Shown one piece after another: positions 45,151 through 54,627 of a DNA stretch of 64,000 nucleotides (positions within the stretch are counted from its first letter, which is position 1; the number at the start of each line of letters is the position of its first letter). The position numbers and the translations under genes are program-made. Source of the stretch: Marivirga harenae (lineage in GTDB: Bacteria; Bacteroidota; Bacteroidia; Cytophagales; Cyclobacteriaceae); the NCBI RefSeq assembly GCF_030534335.1, contig NZ_CP130565.1:2749501-2813500 (forward strand), written 5' to 3'. Below the pieces are notes generated by a model. The model saw nothing but the letters and a program-made list of their open reading frames with translations, ran no database searches and was not told where the DNA came from.

Positions 45151-45171
45151 TATCTAGAATCTAGATTCTAG
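45151..45171 (-). repeat. CTAGAATC-type short repeat in the menB 3' untranslated region
   Basis: Within 45153-45171 the palindromic CTAGAATCTAGATTCTAG lies between the menB stop and the terminator. It parallels the element after acn (26521-26541). Confidence 0.45.
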
Positions 45172-45179
45172 GTTCTTAT

Positions 45180-46025
45180 TCAATTACTCACCCTCTTAAA
45201 CTGCTCAAAATCAGGCTTCCTTTTTTCCAAAAATGCATTTCTGCCTTCTTTGGCTTCTTCTGTCATATACGCTAATCTGGTCGCTTCTCCTGCAAATACT
45301 TGCTGTCCCACCATGCCGTCATCGGTGGCATTGAAGGCAAACTTCAACATTCTGATAGACAAAGGGGATTTGCCCAATACTTCTTGCGCCCAATCAAATG
45401 CACTATCTTCTAATTCTGCATGAGGCACTACGGCATTGACCATACCCATATCGAAAGCTTCTTGCGCAGAATAATTTCTACCTAAAAAGAAGATTTCCCG
45501 AGCTTTTTTCTGTCCGACCATTTTAGCCAAGTAGGCTGAACCGTAACCACCATCAAAGCTAGTTACGTCTGCATCAGTTTGTTTGAAAATGGCATGTTCT
45601 TTACTAGCCAAAGTCATATCGCAAACCACATGCAAGCTATGACCGCCACCTACTGCCCAACCTGGAACTACGGCAATGACCACTTTCGGCATAAAGCGAA
45701 TCAATCTTTGTACTTCCAAAATATTTAGACGTGCAACTCCATCGTCTCCAACATAACCCTGTTCTCCTCTGGCTTTTTGGTCTCCGCCACTACAAAAGGC
45801 ATATTTTCCATCCTTTGGAGAAGGTCCTTCGGCAGATAACAAAACAACGCCTATATCATCATCTTCACGGGCATGCAATAAGGCATCGAAAAGTTCAGCT
45901 GTTGTTTTTGGTCTAAATGCATTACGTACTTCCGGGCGATTGAAAGCAATTCTAGCTACATGATTAGCTTTTTTATAAGTGATGTCGGTATATTCTTTTA
46001 CCGTTGTCCAGTTAATTTTACTCAT
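45180..46025 (-). CDS. menB: 1,4-dihydroxy-2-naphthoyl-CoA synthase
   Basis: Crotonase-fold enzyme that closes the naphthoquinone ring in menaquinone synthesis. The protein has 281 residues. MenB hallmarks are present: FNRPEVRNAFRPKT near residue 27, the oxyanion loop FCSGGDQKARGEQGY near residue 76, VVPGWAVGGGHSLHVVCD near residue 118, and TDADVTSFDGGYGSAYLA. The long loop rich in Gly and the SFDGGYGS motif separate MenB from other enoyl-CoA hydratases. It overlaps menD by four bases. Confidence 0.97.
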   Translation of the reverse strand: MSKINWTTVKEYTDITYKKANHVARIAFNRPEVRNAFRPKTTAELFDALLHAREDDDIGVVLLSAEGPSPKDGKYAFCSGGDQKARGEQGYVGDDGVARLNILEVQRLIRFMPKVVIAVVPGWAVGGGHSLHVVCDMTLASKEHAIFKQTDADVTSFDGGYGSAYLAKMVGQKKAREIFFLGRNYSAQEAFDMGMVNAVVPHAELEDSAFDWAQEVLGKSPLSIRMLKFAFNATDDGMVGQQVFAGEATRLAYMTEEAKEGRNAFLEKRKPDFEQFKRVSN

Positions 46026-47707
46026 GATATCAATTGATTTTTAAAGTCTTCGAATATTTTTTGGTTGGTTTTACTATCAGTTTTTATTTCTATGATGGCG
46101 GAATGTGGATAATGCACAAACTTATCCCGTATTGTATTAAAGCTTTCTAAATTATGAGCCGAAAAATGAGCGATGCCAAATTCGCTGCACAGGCTTTTGG
46201 CTTCAAGTCTTTGCTCCGTTTCAAAAAACTCTTCCAGTTCAGCTTGCTCTTTTGGTCCTTTAATCATTCTGAAAATGGAACCTCCGTGATTGTTGAGTAA
46301 GATGATTTTCAAATTTGGATAAGGATATTTATGCCAAAATGCATTGCGGTCATAAAAAAATGCTACATCACCCGTGATGAGAAAATGACTTTGATCTGGA
46401 TGCGATATGGCATGACCTACTGCTGTGCTTGTAGAGCCATCGATTCCACTCGTCCCTCTATTGGCCCAAACCTTAATATCTCTTTGTGATTTCAAACCAA
46501 TAAAATTAGCATAGCGCACACTTAAGCTATTCGCTAAATGTAAATGACTTCCTGCTGGTAGATTTTTCATCAGTTCCTGCAATGCAGAGAATTCACTAAA
46601 AGCCTGATTTGCTAAAAACGATTGCGTTTTACTTTCTGCTTGCAGATTTTTATCCTGCCACAGTTTTAAAAATTCAGCTGATGAACTTTTATTTATATGC
46701 TCTAAGAACGCAGTCGGTTCCGTTTCAACTTGTCCAGTTAACGCCTGAAATGGATCAGCAATAAAGGCATGATGCGCTCTTACCTGCCATTGTTCTTTTA
46801 CATTTTTTCGAAGGAATAATTTCAAGTTCTTGGAAATAATACTTTTTCCGAAGCTGATAATTAAATCGGGGATTTCTTCCTCTTTTGAGTCCTTAAGCAT
46901 TTTCATACAAATGCTATCAGGTAAATTGATTGCATTATTCAATTGGTAGCCATTGGAAATGATATCTGCGAAAACAGGGATATTTAGCTTTTTTGATACT
47001 TGATTAAGCGCGTCCAAAAAGTCTTTATGATAATCATCTTGCCCTAATAAAAAAGCAATCTTTTCCTTTGACTTTAATTCTTGTTGGAGTTTCTCGATTT
47101 GGCTTTTTGTCAAGCACTTTTCTCCAATGACACTTTTTATGATTTTAACATTGCTGTCGTAGTTCCAATTCTTAGTTTGCTCGGGATAAAATGGTTCGCG
47201 AAAAGGGATATTAATATGGACAGGACCATTGATTCCATTTTTGCTTTCAAAAACAGCTTCATTAATGATTCTATATGTTTGCCATTGCGCATCTGGGTGC
47301 GATAAATCAGCTGCAATATTATAGCTGTTCTTCACATGCTTGCCGTAGATATTTTCCTGTCTGATCGTTTGTCCATCCCACTGATCAATCCATTCAGGTG
47401 GTCGGTCTGCAGTGATCACTACCAAAGGAATTTCTTGAAAATAAGCTTCCGCTACCGCAGGTGCATAGTTCAATGAAGCAGAACCTGAAGTACAAATTAA
47501 AGCAACTGGATTTCGCTCAGCTTGTGCCATTCCCACTCCAATAAATGCTGCTGAGCGCTCATCACTAATGGAAAAGCATTGGATTTTAGGATGACGGGCA
47601 AAAGCTAAAGTTAAGGGAGCATTTCGGCTTCCAGGGGAAATAATGGCTTTTTCAATTCCTTGCTGGTGACAAATTTCCGCTATATAATTGATAATGTCTT
47701 GTTGCAT
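46022..47707 (-). CDS. menD: SEPHCHC synthase (menaquinone pathway)
   Basis: Thiamine-diphosphate enzyme that joins 2-oxoglutarate to isochorismate. The protein has 561 residues. N-terminal IISPGSRNAPLTLAFARHP and SDERSAAFIGVGMA contain the conserved Glu/Arg region. LICTSGSASLNYAPAVAEAY and VITADRPPEW follow. The cofactor-binding C-terminal part has RGTSGIDGSTSTAVGHA and ITGDVAFFYDRNA with the GDxxFxxD-like metal site. It is co-transcribed with menB and probably with the upstream DUF3108 gene. Confidence 0.96.
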   Translation of the reverse strand: MQQDIINYIAEICHQQGIEKAIISPGSRNAPLTLAFARHPKIQCFSISDERSAAFIGVGMAQAERNPVALICTSGSASLNYAPAVAEAYFQEIPLVVITADRPPEWIDQWDGQTIRQENIYGKHVKNSYNIAADLSHPDAQWQTYRIINEAVFESKNGINGPVHINIPFREPFYPEQTKNWNYDSNVKIIKSVIGEKCLTKSQIEKLQQELKSKEKIAFLLGQDDYHKDFLDALNQVSKKLNIPVFADIISNGYQLNNAINLPDSICMKMLKDSKEEEIPDLIISFGKSIISKNLKLFLRKNVKEQWQVRAHHAFIADPFQALTGQVETEPTAFLEHINKSSSAEFLKLWQDKNLQAESKTQSFLANQAFSEFSALQELMKNLPAGSHLHLANSLSVRYANFIGLKSQRDIKVWANRGTSGIDGSTSTAVGHAISHPDQSHFLITGDVAFFYDRNAFWHKYPYPNLKIILLNNHGGSIFRMIKGPKEQAELEEFFETEQRLEAKSLCSEFGIAHFSAHNLESFNTIRDKFVHYPHSAIIEIKTDSKTNQKIFEDFKNQLIS

Positions 47708-47721
47708 AATTTGGATGCAAT

Positions 47722-48543
47722 TTAAGGATTGAGCGGAGTAATATCACCATATTTTAATCCTTTTGTGCTTTTCAAAAATGCTTTTACCCAGCCCACCTGA
47801 ATTTTAGCCTGCACTTTCAACGGGATTTTGTTTTTATCGTCAGAAACCCAGACGGTCATATCTTCTCCACCATCGAAAATGGTACCTTCTACCAGTAGAG
47901 CGCTGAATTTTATGGTGCTATAGACCTTTTCATCAGGCATTTCCAGTTTTTCTTTGCCTAAATACCTGACAAAAAGGTTATATACTTTTCCATTAACAAT
48001 GAGGTTGAAGGGTATTTTTTGGTCTTTTTTAAAACCGCTAAAATCTAGATTTCTTGCATAGTAGATAGCAGATAAGACGTCCCATATACAATCATCATAA
48101 GAGACGTTTTTCTTCATGGTTTCAGTTTCATCAGAATTATAAACTTCTGCGCTAATGTTTTTTTGCTCAGTATCAAACCAATATTTATTACTGACTTTAT
48201 AACTGCCTTCTTTGGTATTTCTATGGAAATAAAGTGGTTTTAATTGTTCTTGAGTGCCTATCGCATCAAAAGTATCTCGAACCTTATAAACCCAATCCCA
48301 TTTCGGCATAGAGCGACCATACCCTTTAAACCAATGGGCATCATAGCCTTCCCATTTTGCATCTTCCACTGCAAACATAACTTCACCCGCATCTACCCAA
48401 ATCACGCCCCAATTGTATTTGACATCATACCACAATTCTTCTCCTGCTTTATAAGCGGTGGTTTGATCTAGGCATTGCGCAAAAGCTAATTTAGATGTAC
48501 TTAGGCATGCTAGGAAGTAAAGTAGGAAAAGGTATTTATTCAT
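47722..48543 (-). CDS. DUF3108 domain-containing secreted protein
   Basis: 273 residues. The signal peptide (ending KLAFAQ) is followed by a beta-rich domain with the DUF3108 pattern: AGEELWYDVKYNWGVIWVDAGEV near residue 33, then KVRDTFDAIGTQEQLKPLYFHRNTKEGSYKV, and VWVSDDKNKIPLKVQAKI near residue 231. It should be periplasmic. It precedes menD by 14 bases, so it shares the operon, but a link with menaquinone synthesis is not evident. Confidence 0.85.
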   Translation of the reverse strand: MNKYLFLLYFLACLSTSKLAFAQCLDQTTAYKAGEELWYDVKYNWGVIWVDAGEVMFAVEDAKWEGYDAHWFKGYGRSMPKWDWVYKVRDTFDAIGTQEQLKPLYFHRNTKEGSYKVSNKYWFDTEQKNISAEVYNSDETETMKKNVSYDDCIWDVLSAIYYARNLDFSGFKKDQKIPFNLIVNGKVYNLFVRYLGKEKLEMPDEKVYSTIKFSALLVEGTIFDGGEDMTVWVSDDKNKIPLKVQAKIQVGWVKAFLKSTKGLKYGDITPLNP

Positions 48544-48584
48544 ATAAGCAATAAACGATTTAAAAGTATATTGTTAGATTATTT

Positions 48585-49289
48585 TCACGATAATTCATCC
48601 TTATTTTCATCTTGCGGAATTTGATAGCCAATTTTTCGGCTTATCATTAGTTGTATGGGTTTTTCATGTCTCCTTAATTTTAAGGAATTACCTAATAATT
48701 CAATTTTAGATTGCCACATAAAGCTGTCGTAGGGAGTAAGTCTGTAGAATTTAATTTTATTTTGCTTACAGTATAAATCCAGACAAAAGTTAGCGATAGC
48801 ATGAAGTTTCCAGCCTGAACTTCCATTTCCTCCGAAATAACCAGGCTCATCTGCCTTATTCAATAACTTTTCTGCAAGTGGATTAGTCCAGATTTCATGA
48901 GTTAGACCACCTTTAAAGGCTTCTTTTTCTTTCGACCGACAAAAGGTCTTCCATTTTTGCAGATCAAAAAACGGGATATCTTGATAAAAGCTGTTTCGTA
49001 GAGTTTTGAGTCTGTAGCGATTGAAATGATATTCTGGCTCGAAAAATAAATGATAATCAGTCGGCTGAAGGTTTAGCAAATCAAAGGAAAAGATTAGATT
49101 CTTTTCCAAGAAAGAAGTCCATTTAAGCTCCAATTCTTCTGCTAATTCCTCAAAATAGTGGGGATACTGTTGATGTAGTTTTTTAAACTCAATGTCCACT
49201 CTCAAAAAGTCAGTTCTGAGGTCTATCTTTTCAAGATATTGTTGCAGTGGGTTGATTAGCTTATTTTGGATAACTGATATCGTTGCCAT
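48585..49289 (-). CDS. conserved protein of unknown function (234 residues)
   Basis: A soluble protein without signal peptide or recognised domain. ATG 49289 (MATISVIQNK) is preferred over the longer frame starting at 49328. It is rich in aromatic residues, with motifs FFEPEYHFNRYRLKTLR and GGNGSSGWKLHAIANFCLDLYC. It stands alone between the DUF3108 gene and the PepSY gene on the same strand. Confidence 0.65.
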   Translation of the reverse strand: MATISVIQNKLINPLQQYLEKIDLRTDFLRVDIEFKKLHQQYPHYFEELAEELELKWTSFLEKNLIFSFDLLNLQPTDYHLFFEPEYHFNRYRLKTLRNSFYQDIPFFDLQKWKTFCRSKEKEAFKGGLTHEIWTNPLAEKLLNKADEPGYFGGNGSSGWKLHAIANFCLDLYCKQNKIKFYRLTPYDSFMWQSKIELLGNSLKLRRHEKPIQLMISRKIGYQIPQDENKDELS

Positions 49290-49323
49290 TTGGCAAAAAT
49301 ATAAAAAGCAATGAAGGGGGGAA

Positions 49324-49347
49324 GGCATAAAGGATTATTTTTATGCC
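49324..49347 (-). terminator. weak hairpin after the PepSY gene
   Basis: GGCATAAA (49324-49331) and TTTATGCC (49340-49347) are perfect 8-bp arms around eight bases, 46 bases after the PepSY stop. There is no good T-run, so terminator function is uncertain. Confidence 0.35.
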
Positions 49348-49392
49348 CGGCCACCTTAAGGACTAGTAAAAAAGTTCTACCTAATTTTCTTA

Positions 49393-50544
49393 TCAGGCTT
49401 GAGCTAGTTCTCTGTTCTTAATTCTTTTTTTCTTTTTCTTCTTCTTTTTAAATTTTCTCCCATACCACAGTAAAAAACCTGTTACCGGTAAAGAAGCAAC
49501 CGTTAAACTTGCTAAAAATGTAATTATTTTTCCTGGTAAACCGGCAATTGCTCCTATATGGGTATCGTAATTCATTCGTATTAATTTATCTGGAATATTG
49601 GCTTGCTTGTACTTGTTGTAATAAGTGCCAGATGGAACCTCTTCAAAAGTGTATTGATCGAAAAACACGAAGTCAGAATTATAGAATACTCCATCCTCAT
49701 TTGAAATTTCCACATAAATGGTGGATGAGTTTGAATGAGGAAGATGAATTTCATAGTCCATAGCATTAGGATATTCTTTCTGTAATTTTTCCAATAGTTG
49801 GTCTATGGATTTAGGTGCATTAGTAGATTGACGTTTGGAACCATCGGGAATGAGGAATGTAGCTTCTTTCTGGCCGCCCATTGCCCGGTAAACGGCTTTA
49901 TTTACGATGGGGAAAGCCATTATTAACCCAGTTAGAATAAAAATTAAGGCGAATATGCTCACATAGAAACCAAAAATGCTGTGGAGATCAAAGTTTTTTC
50001 TTTTCCATTTAGTGGTGGATTTCCAATCAAATTTGAATCGTTGCTTTTTATTCTTTTTATTTCTTGGCCACCAAAGGTAAATTCCGCTAATGACTAATAG
50101 TAAGAATATAACAGTGGACCATTTTACAATTTGAGTTCCGATGGCTTCTGGCAACCATAGATGTATGTGGCCATCCAAGACAAAAGCAAAGAAGCCAGTT
50201 AAATGGTTTTCAGTTTTAAGAATAGTGCCCTGAATAGGGTGAATAAATACAGAGCTATAAAAAAGAGGTTCAGCTTGGTAAAATATGGCTTCAATCGGTT
50301 CTGATGTGTCATCGTAGAGAATGCCATGTATTAATTTGTTGGGATATACAGTATGTGCAATTTTTTCTGCTTCAGTAATGCTGAGGAAATCATCATTCGA
50401 TTTTTCAATAGTAATTTCTTCTTGGGTGATGGCTTTTATTTCTTCTCTAAAAACCCACAGGCATCCTGTAATGGCAACTATAAATACAACCATGCCTGAT
50501 CCTAAGCCTAAAATGAGATGAATTTTATTTGTTATCTTCTTCAT
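49393..50544 (-). CDS. PepSY-associated transmembrane protein (PiuB-like, iron-linked)
   Basis: 383 residues with four transmembrane helices, at about residues 12-32, 140-160, 185-210 and 335-360. Two PepSY-like periplasmic domains lie between the helices. The first helix and GCLWVFREEIKA match the PepSY_TM family. Such proteins are often encoded next to TonB-dependent siderophore receptors and are thought to help ferric-siderophore reduction or transfer across the inner membrane. It follows such a receptor here, separated by 97 bases that form a strong hairpin. The C-terminal tail is a polylysine stretch (KKKKKKKR). Confidence 0.85.
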   Translation of the reverse strand: MKKITNKIHLILGLGSGMVVFIVAITGCLWVFREEIKAITQEEITIEKSNDDFLSITEAEKIAHTVYPNKLIHGILYDDTSEPIEAIFYQAEPLFYSSVFIHPIQGTILKTENHLTGFFAFVLDGHIHLWLPEAIGTQIVKWSTVIFLLLVISGIYLWWPRNKKNKKQRFKFDWKSTTKWKRKNFDLHSIFGFYVSIFALIFILTGLIMAFPIVNKAVYRAMGGQKEATFLIPDGSKRQSTNAPKSIDQLLEKLQKEYPNAMDYEIHLPHSNSSTIYVEISNEDGVFYNSDFVFFDQYTFEEVPSGTYYNKYKQANIPDKLIRMNYDTHIGAIAGLPGKIITFLASLTVASLPVTGFLLWYGRKFKKKKKKKKRIKNRELAQA

Positions 50545-50565
50545 TTATTTTCTTTCAATGATTAA

Positions 50566-50607
50566 GAAACCAGAATAGCCCAGGGTTATTCCCGGGCTAT
50601 TGGTTTC
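50566..50607 (-). other. long intercistronic hairpin between receptor and PepSY genes
   Basis: GAAACC (50566-50571) pairs with GGTTTC (50602-50607). Inside, AATAGCC pairs with GGCTATT, and GGG (50583-50585) pairs with CCC around a short loop. There is no T-run, so it looks more like an mRNA-stabilising or attenuating hairpin than a simple terminator. Confidence 0.6.
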
Positions 50608-50641
50608 GCGTTACTGAATATTTTTAAGAGTTTGCAAGAAA

Positions 50642-53017
50642 TCAGAACTTGAAATTTAAACTCAAGGAATAATTCCTTAAGTTTTGGGGCGTTACCGTTG
50701 ACCATCCTGAGAAATATTGCTCATCCATAATGTTATTGACTTTTAAAATAACATCATATTGGAAGGTAGAATAGGATAGAGAAGCATTGAAAATCTGATA
50801 AGCAGGAAGCGTGAAAGTTCCAGTACCAGCTCTATTTAGGGTTTTATATTCGCTGGCTATATTCCCTCCAAAACCAAGGCCCAATCCTTTGAAATCTCCA
50901 TCAGGGATGCTATAACTAGCCCAAAAATTGATCAACTCTGCCGGCCCAGCTTCTTCAGGCCTTAGTCCCAAATAGCCTGAAGCTTCATAATCTTTGGTTA
51001 CTTCACTTTCATTATTGCTGTAACCAGCAATTAGATTTAGACCATTTACTGGATTTGCGGTCAGACTCAGTTCATAGCCTTTGCTCACTACTTCACCTCC
51101 CTGTATAGAATTATTAATATTTTCTGGATCAGTCATTAATCTGTTGGCTACCGTAATATGATAATAGCTAGCTGTCGCACTTACTCTGTTGTTAAAGAAA
51201 TTAGATTTTATTCCTCCTTCATACTGATTGGCATTTTCGGGATCAAAAGTCTTTAGTCTCGGGTTGGAGCCATCAGCATTAGCTACCTGCTGTGGAGCCA
51301 CATTGCTAAATCCGTTCATATAGTTGCCGAAAACCGACAGCTTATCTTGAAGCACCTGATAGACTATACCGAACTTTGGTGATACTGCGTATTGCTGTTC
51401 GATTTCTTCTCCTGAATAAATCGAAGGCTTACCACCAAAGCGATCCAAACGAACGCTAGCCATAGCGGATAGGGCAGGAGTAATGTTGATTACGTTAGAA
51501 ATGTAAGCGCTCATCACCTCATTGGAAGCACTGTTAATACCACTATAGCTTTCTTCCAAAAGCGCATCTGTTCCTGCTTGAGTTAATATGCCAGTATCTT
51601 CCTGTGTCTGAATGTTTATGGTTCCGTTTTGAACATAAGCAGAGCTATTATCTGTTAATTCTGAATTGAAATAATCTAGACCAATCACTATTCTATTCCT
51701 CAAACCTCCAATTTTGAAATCGCCTAAAAAGTTTTGTTGAATATCAGTTGTATTAGTTTCACTGTTTCTTTTAGAAATGTATCTGGCAAAACTCTCACCA
51801 TCTGTTAAATCCCATAAGTAGTGATAGAATCCCTTAGCTTTGGTATTGCTTCTTGAGACTACAGTTTGTGAAGTCCAGTTATCAGAAATTTCATATAATG
51901 CCTGAGCTTGCAATCCGAATGAGGGATTTCGGATAGTTAAATCATTAGAATTGAAAGAACGTGAATAGGCATCTTGAAATACATTAATGTTATCATAAGA
52001 TAACTCAGCTCCTCTATTCAAGAAAAGCATTGGATTATTGGCACTTTCGCTTTGTAAGAATTCTGTATTAAGTAAGAAAGTCAATTTTTCACTCGGCTGA
52101 AATTTAAAAGAAGGCGCAATAAAAAATGATTCGCTAAAGCCTGCATCCTGAAATGAATTTTGCTTGTTGTATGCCATGTTTACTCTAGCAAAAGCTTGCT
52201 CAGAGATTTTAGTATTCACATCAGTTGCAATTCTATTCAAACCATTGCTTCCGGTTATGTAGTTGATTGAACCCCCAAATGATTCATATGGCTGTTTGGT
52301 CGTAATATTGATTAAACCACCATAAGAAATCACAGGACTACCAAAAAGTGTTCCCGATGGTCCTTTAATGATATCGATAGATTCTACATTGGCAGGGTCA
52401 AGTCCAGCATTATTGATTGCAGGCATACCGTTAACTAAAGTAGGTTGCACCGAAAACCCTCTCATAGAATAGAATTCTGCTCCATCTCCACCTCTTCCAG
52501 TAGATTCCCATAGACGGGTGACACCAGTCGCATTTTTCAAGGCATCATTCATATTGGTAACTACCTGTTCTTTTAAAATAGTTTTAGGGATAGAATTATA
52601 TACCTGTGGATTTTCGATGTCTTTTAAAGGAAGTTTCGAAACAATAAAACTACTATCACGGTGAAATTTATTTTTCTGTGTATAAGTCACAGTGATTTCA
52701 TCCATTTGAAGTGCATCATCTTTGAGCGTGAAATTGATCTTCAAATGCTCATTTTCCTGAATATTAATTTTTCTTTCTGCCGACTGGTATCCGACAAAGG
52801 AGCTAATAAGTGTATATCTCCCTGGTGTGAAAGTAGTTATAGAATAATTTCCATTCTGATCTGTAACAGCTCCGGAATTTATTTCTTTCAATACCACATT
52901 GACAAATTCAATAGGAGACCCATCAGGATTTGTAACAGTGCCTGAAATTGTGCTTTGCTGGGCGAAAGCTGACTGCAGACCGATTAATAAAAATATCGGG
53001 AGTAAAAATCTATTCAT
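50642..53017 (-). CDS. TonB-dependent siderophore-type receptor
   Basis: 791 residues from ATG 53017 (the frame extends to 53080 but MNRFLLP starts the signal peptide, ending AFAQ). A carboxypeptidase-regulatory-like domain (STISGTVTNPDGSPIEFVNV, about residues 21-100) is followed by the plug, with VTNMNDALKNATGVTRL and MRGFSVQPTLVNGMP at about residues 165-220. A 22-strand barrel completes it, ending SLSLNFKF with the C-terminal Phe. The motif set is that of FhuA/FecA-like ferric-siderophore receptors. The linked PepSY protein supports iron uptake. Confidence 0.92.
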   Translation of the reverse strand: MNRFLLPIFLLIGLQSAFAQQSTISGTVTNPDGSPIEFVNVVLKEINSGAVTDQNGNYSITTFTPGRYTLISSFVGYQSAERKINIQENEHLKINFTLKDDALQMDEITVTYTQKNKFHRDSSFIVSKLPLKDIENPQVYNSIPKTILKEQVVTNMNDALKNATGVTRLWESTGRGGDGAEFYSMRGFSVQPTLVNGMPAINNAGLDPANVESIDIIKGPSGTLFGSPVISYGGLINITTKQPYESFGGSINYITGSNGLNRIATDVNTKISEQAFARVNMAYNKQNSFQDAGFSESFFIAPSFKFQPSEKLTFLLNTEFLQSESANNPMLFLNRGAELSYDNINVFQDAYSRSFNSNDLTIRNPSFGLQAQALYEISDNWTSQTVVSRSNTKAKGFYHYLWDLTDGESFARYISKRNSETNTTDIQQNFLGDFKIGGLRNRIVIGLDYFNSELTDNSSAYVQNGTINIQTQEDTGILTQAGTDALLEESYSGINSASNEVMSAYISNVINITPALSAMASVRLDRFGGKPSIYSGEEIEQQYAVSPKFGIVYQVLQDKLSVFGNYMNGFSNVAPQQVANADGSNPRLKTFDPENANQYEGGIKSNFFNNRVSATASYYHITVANRLMTDPENINNSIQGGEVVSKGYELSLTANPVNGLNLIAGYSNNESEVTKDYEASGYLGLRPEEAGPAELINFWASYSIPDGDFKGLGLGFGGNIASEYKTLNRAGTGTFTLPAYQIFNASLSYSTFQYDVILKVNNIMDEQYFSGWSTVTPQNLRNYSLSLNFKF

Positions 53018-53054
53018 TTTATATCTATATTTAGATTGATTAAAAATAATAATG

Positions 53055-53086
53055 CAAACATATACACTATTTATAATCAATCCAAA
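53055..53086 (-). promoter_or_regulatory. promoter of the TonB-dependent receptor
   Basis: On the minus strand TTTG (53083-53086) and TATGTTTG (53055-53062) are 20 bases apart. The leader to ATG 53017 is about 30 bases. Confidence 0.6.
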
Positions 53087-53104
53087 TAAAAATAATTGAT
53101 TATA
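53072..53104. promoter_or_regulatory. inverted repeat over the receptor promoter, candidate iron-regulator site
   Basis: TATAATCAAT (53072-53081) and ATTGATTATA (53095-53104) are perfect 10-bp arms around 13 bases and cover the -33 region of the receptor promoter. A Fur-type or other repressor could bind here. The sequence is not a clear 19-bp Fur box, so the identity of the regulator is open. Confidence 0.45.
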
Positions 53105-53247
53105 TTTAGAGTTTTGATTGATAAAAATGATTGGTACTAATCATTTTGTGTAATTTGCTATGCAATTCGATGCATAATTTTTAATTACCAACTCTAGTCC
53201 AAATCCTCATTTCTTTACTACTTTAGCAATTCATAGATTTAAAATAC

Positions 53248-54606
53248 ATGTCATTAAAAGAAATACTAGTAGGCTTTGGGAATGCAATGTGGGGAACGCC
53301 CCTTCTCTTGTTATTGATGGGCGGAGGATTATTTTTCCTTATTTATTCTCGTTTTCTTCCATTTCGATATTTTAAACATGCTGTTCAAATCCTAAGAGGA
53401 AAGTATGACGGTGAAAAAAGCGAGGGAGATATTAATCACTATCAGGCGCTTTCAACTGCATTAGCCGCTACAGTAGGGATGGGAAATATTAGTGGAGTTG
53501 CTGTTGCTATTACAATGGGAGGTCCAGGTGCAATTTTCTGGATGTGGGTAAGTGCCTTTGTGGGTATGGCTACAAAATTTTTCACTTGTACTTTGGCGGT
53601 TATGTTTAGAGGTAAAGATTCTTTAGGGAATTTACAAGGAGGCCCTATGTATGTAATCCGTGAAGGTTTGGGTAAAAAATGGCAACCCTTGGCAGTTTTA
53701 TTTTGTGTGGCAGGTATGTTTGGGACAATTCCAAGCTTCCAATCCAATCAACTAACAGCAGCTATAGGAGAGGGACTATTGTTGCCATTAGGTATTGAAC
53801 TGACTTTTGGAATCAAATTAACAATTGGAATTATTTTGGCCATTATTGTGGCGCTGGTGATTTTGGGAGGCATTAAAAGAATTGGAAATGTAGCTGGAAG
53901 AATGGTTCCTATGATGGTAGGGATTTATGTAGTAGCCGTAATAGCTATTTTAGCATTGAATTATGAATTAGTACCCCAATATTTGAAACTTATTTTTGTA
54001 GATGCTTTCACAGCTAATTCAGTTTTAGGAGGAGCAGTTGGTGCTATTGTGGTTGCAGGTGCCAGAAGAGCCGCTTTTTCAAATGAAGCAGGAATAGGAA
54101 CAGCTCCGATGGCACATGGTGCAGCCAAAACGAACGAACCGGTTCGTGAAGGTTTGGTGGCGATGATGGGACCAGCCATTGATACTATCATAGTTTGTAC
54201 TATGACTGCTTTGGCTATTTTGATAACAGGCATATGGCAAGACCATACTGAAGGTATAAGCGGAGTGACGCTTACAATTAAAGCCTTCGATGATTCTCTC
54301 TGGGGGGGTAGATATTTGTTGGTACTGGCATTATTTATTTTTGCGATTACATCTCTTTTCAGCTATTCCTATTATGGAGGAAAATGCTTTGCTTATTTGT
54401 TTGGTGCTCAGCACATCCGCTGGTATCAATATTTTTATATCGGAATGGTAATCTGGGGATCCATAGCTTCTTTAGGTGCAGTAATAGGTCTGATTGATGG
54501 TATGTACGCACTGATGGCTTTTCCTACTATGATTTCGGCATTTATCCTGGCACCTAAGGTCATGAAAGCGGCCAAAGTTTATTTTGCGAAAAGTGATTTA
54601 CAATAA
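53248..54606 (+). CDS. sodium:alanine symporter (AGCS family)
   Basis: 452 residues with about ten transmembrane segments, an inner-membrane amino-acid carrier. Signature stretches are NAMWGTPLLLLLMGGGLFF, ALSTALAATVGMGNISGVA (the AGCS motif near residue 75), GGPGAIFWMWVSAFVGMATKF, LQGGPMYVIREGLG and FSNEAGIGTAPMAH. The likely substrates are alanine or glycine with Na+. It is a single gene, divergent from the receptor and convergent with the glycan cluster. Confidence 0.94.
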   Translation: MSLKEILVGFGNAMWGTPLLLLLMGGGLFFLIYSRFLPFRYFKHAVQILRGKYDGEKSEGDINHYQALSTALAATVGMGNISGVAVAITMGGPGAIFWMWVSAFVGMATKFFTCTLAVMFRGKDSLGNLQGGPMYVIREGLGKKWQPLAVLFCVAGMFGTIPSFQSNQLTAAIGEGLLLPLGIELTFGIKLTIGIILAIIVALVILGGIKRIGNVAGRMVPMMVGIYVVAVIAILALNYELVPQYLKLIFVDAFTANSVLGGAVGAIVVAGARRAAFSNEAGIGTAPMAHGAAKTNEPVREGLVAMMGPAIDTIIVCTMTALAILITGIWQDHTEGISGVTLTIKAFDDSLWGGRYLLVLALFIFAITSLFSYSYYGGKCFAYLFGAQHIRWYQYFYIGMVIWGSIASLGAVIGLIDGMYALMAFPTMISAFILAPKVMKAAKVYFAKSDLQ

Positions 54607-54627
54607 ATGATTAAGTTAAGGCAGTTT

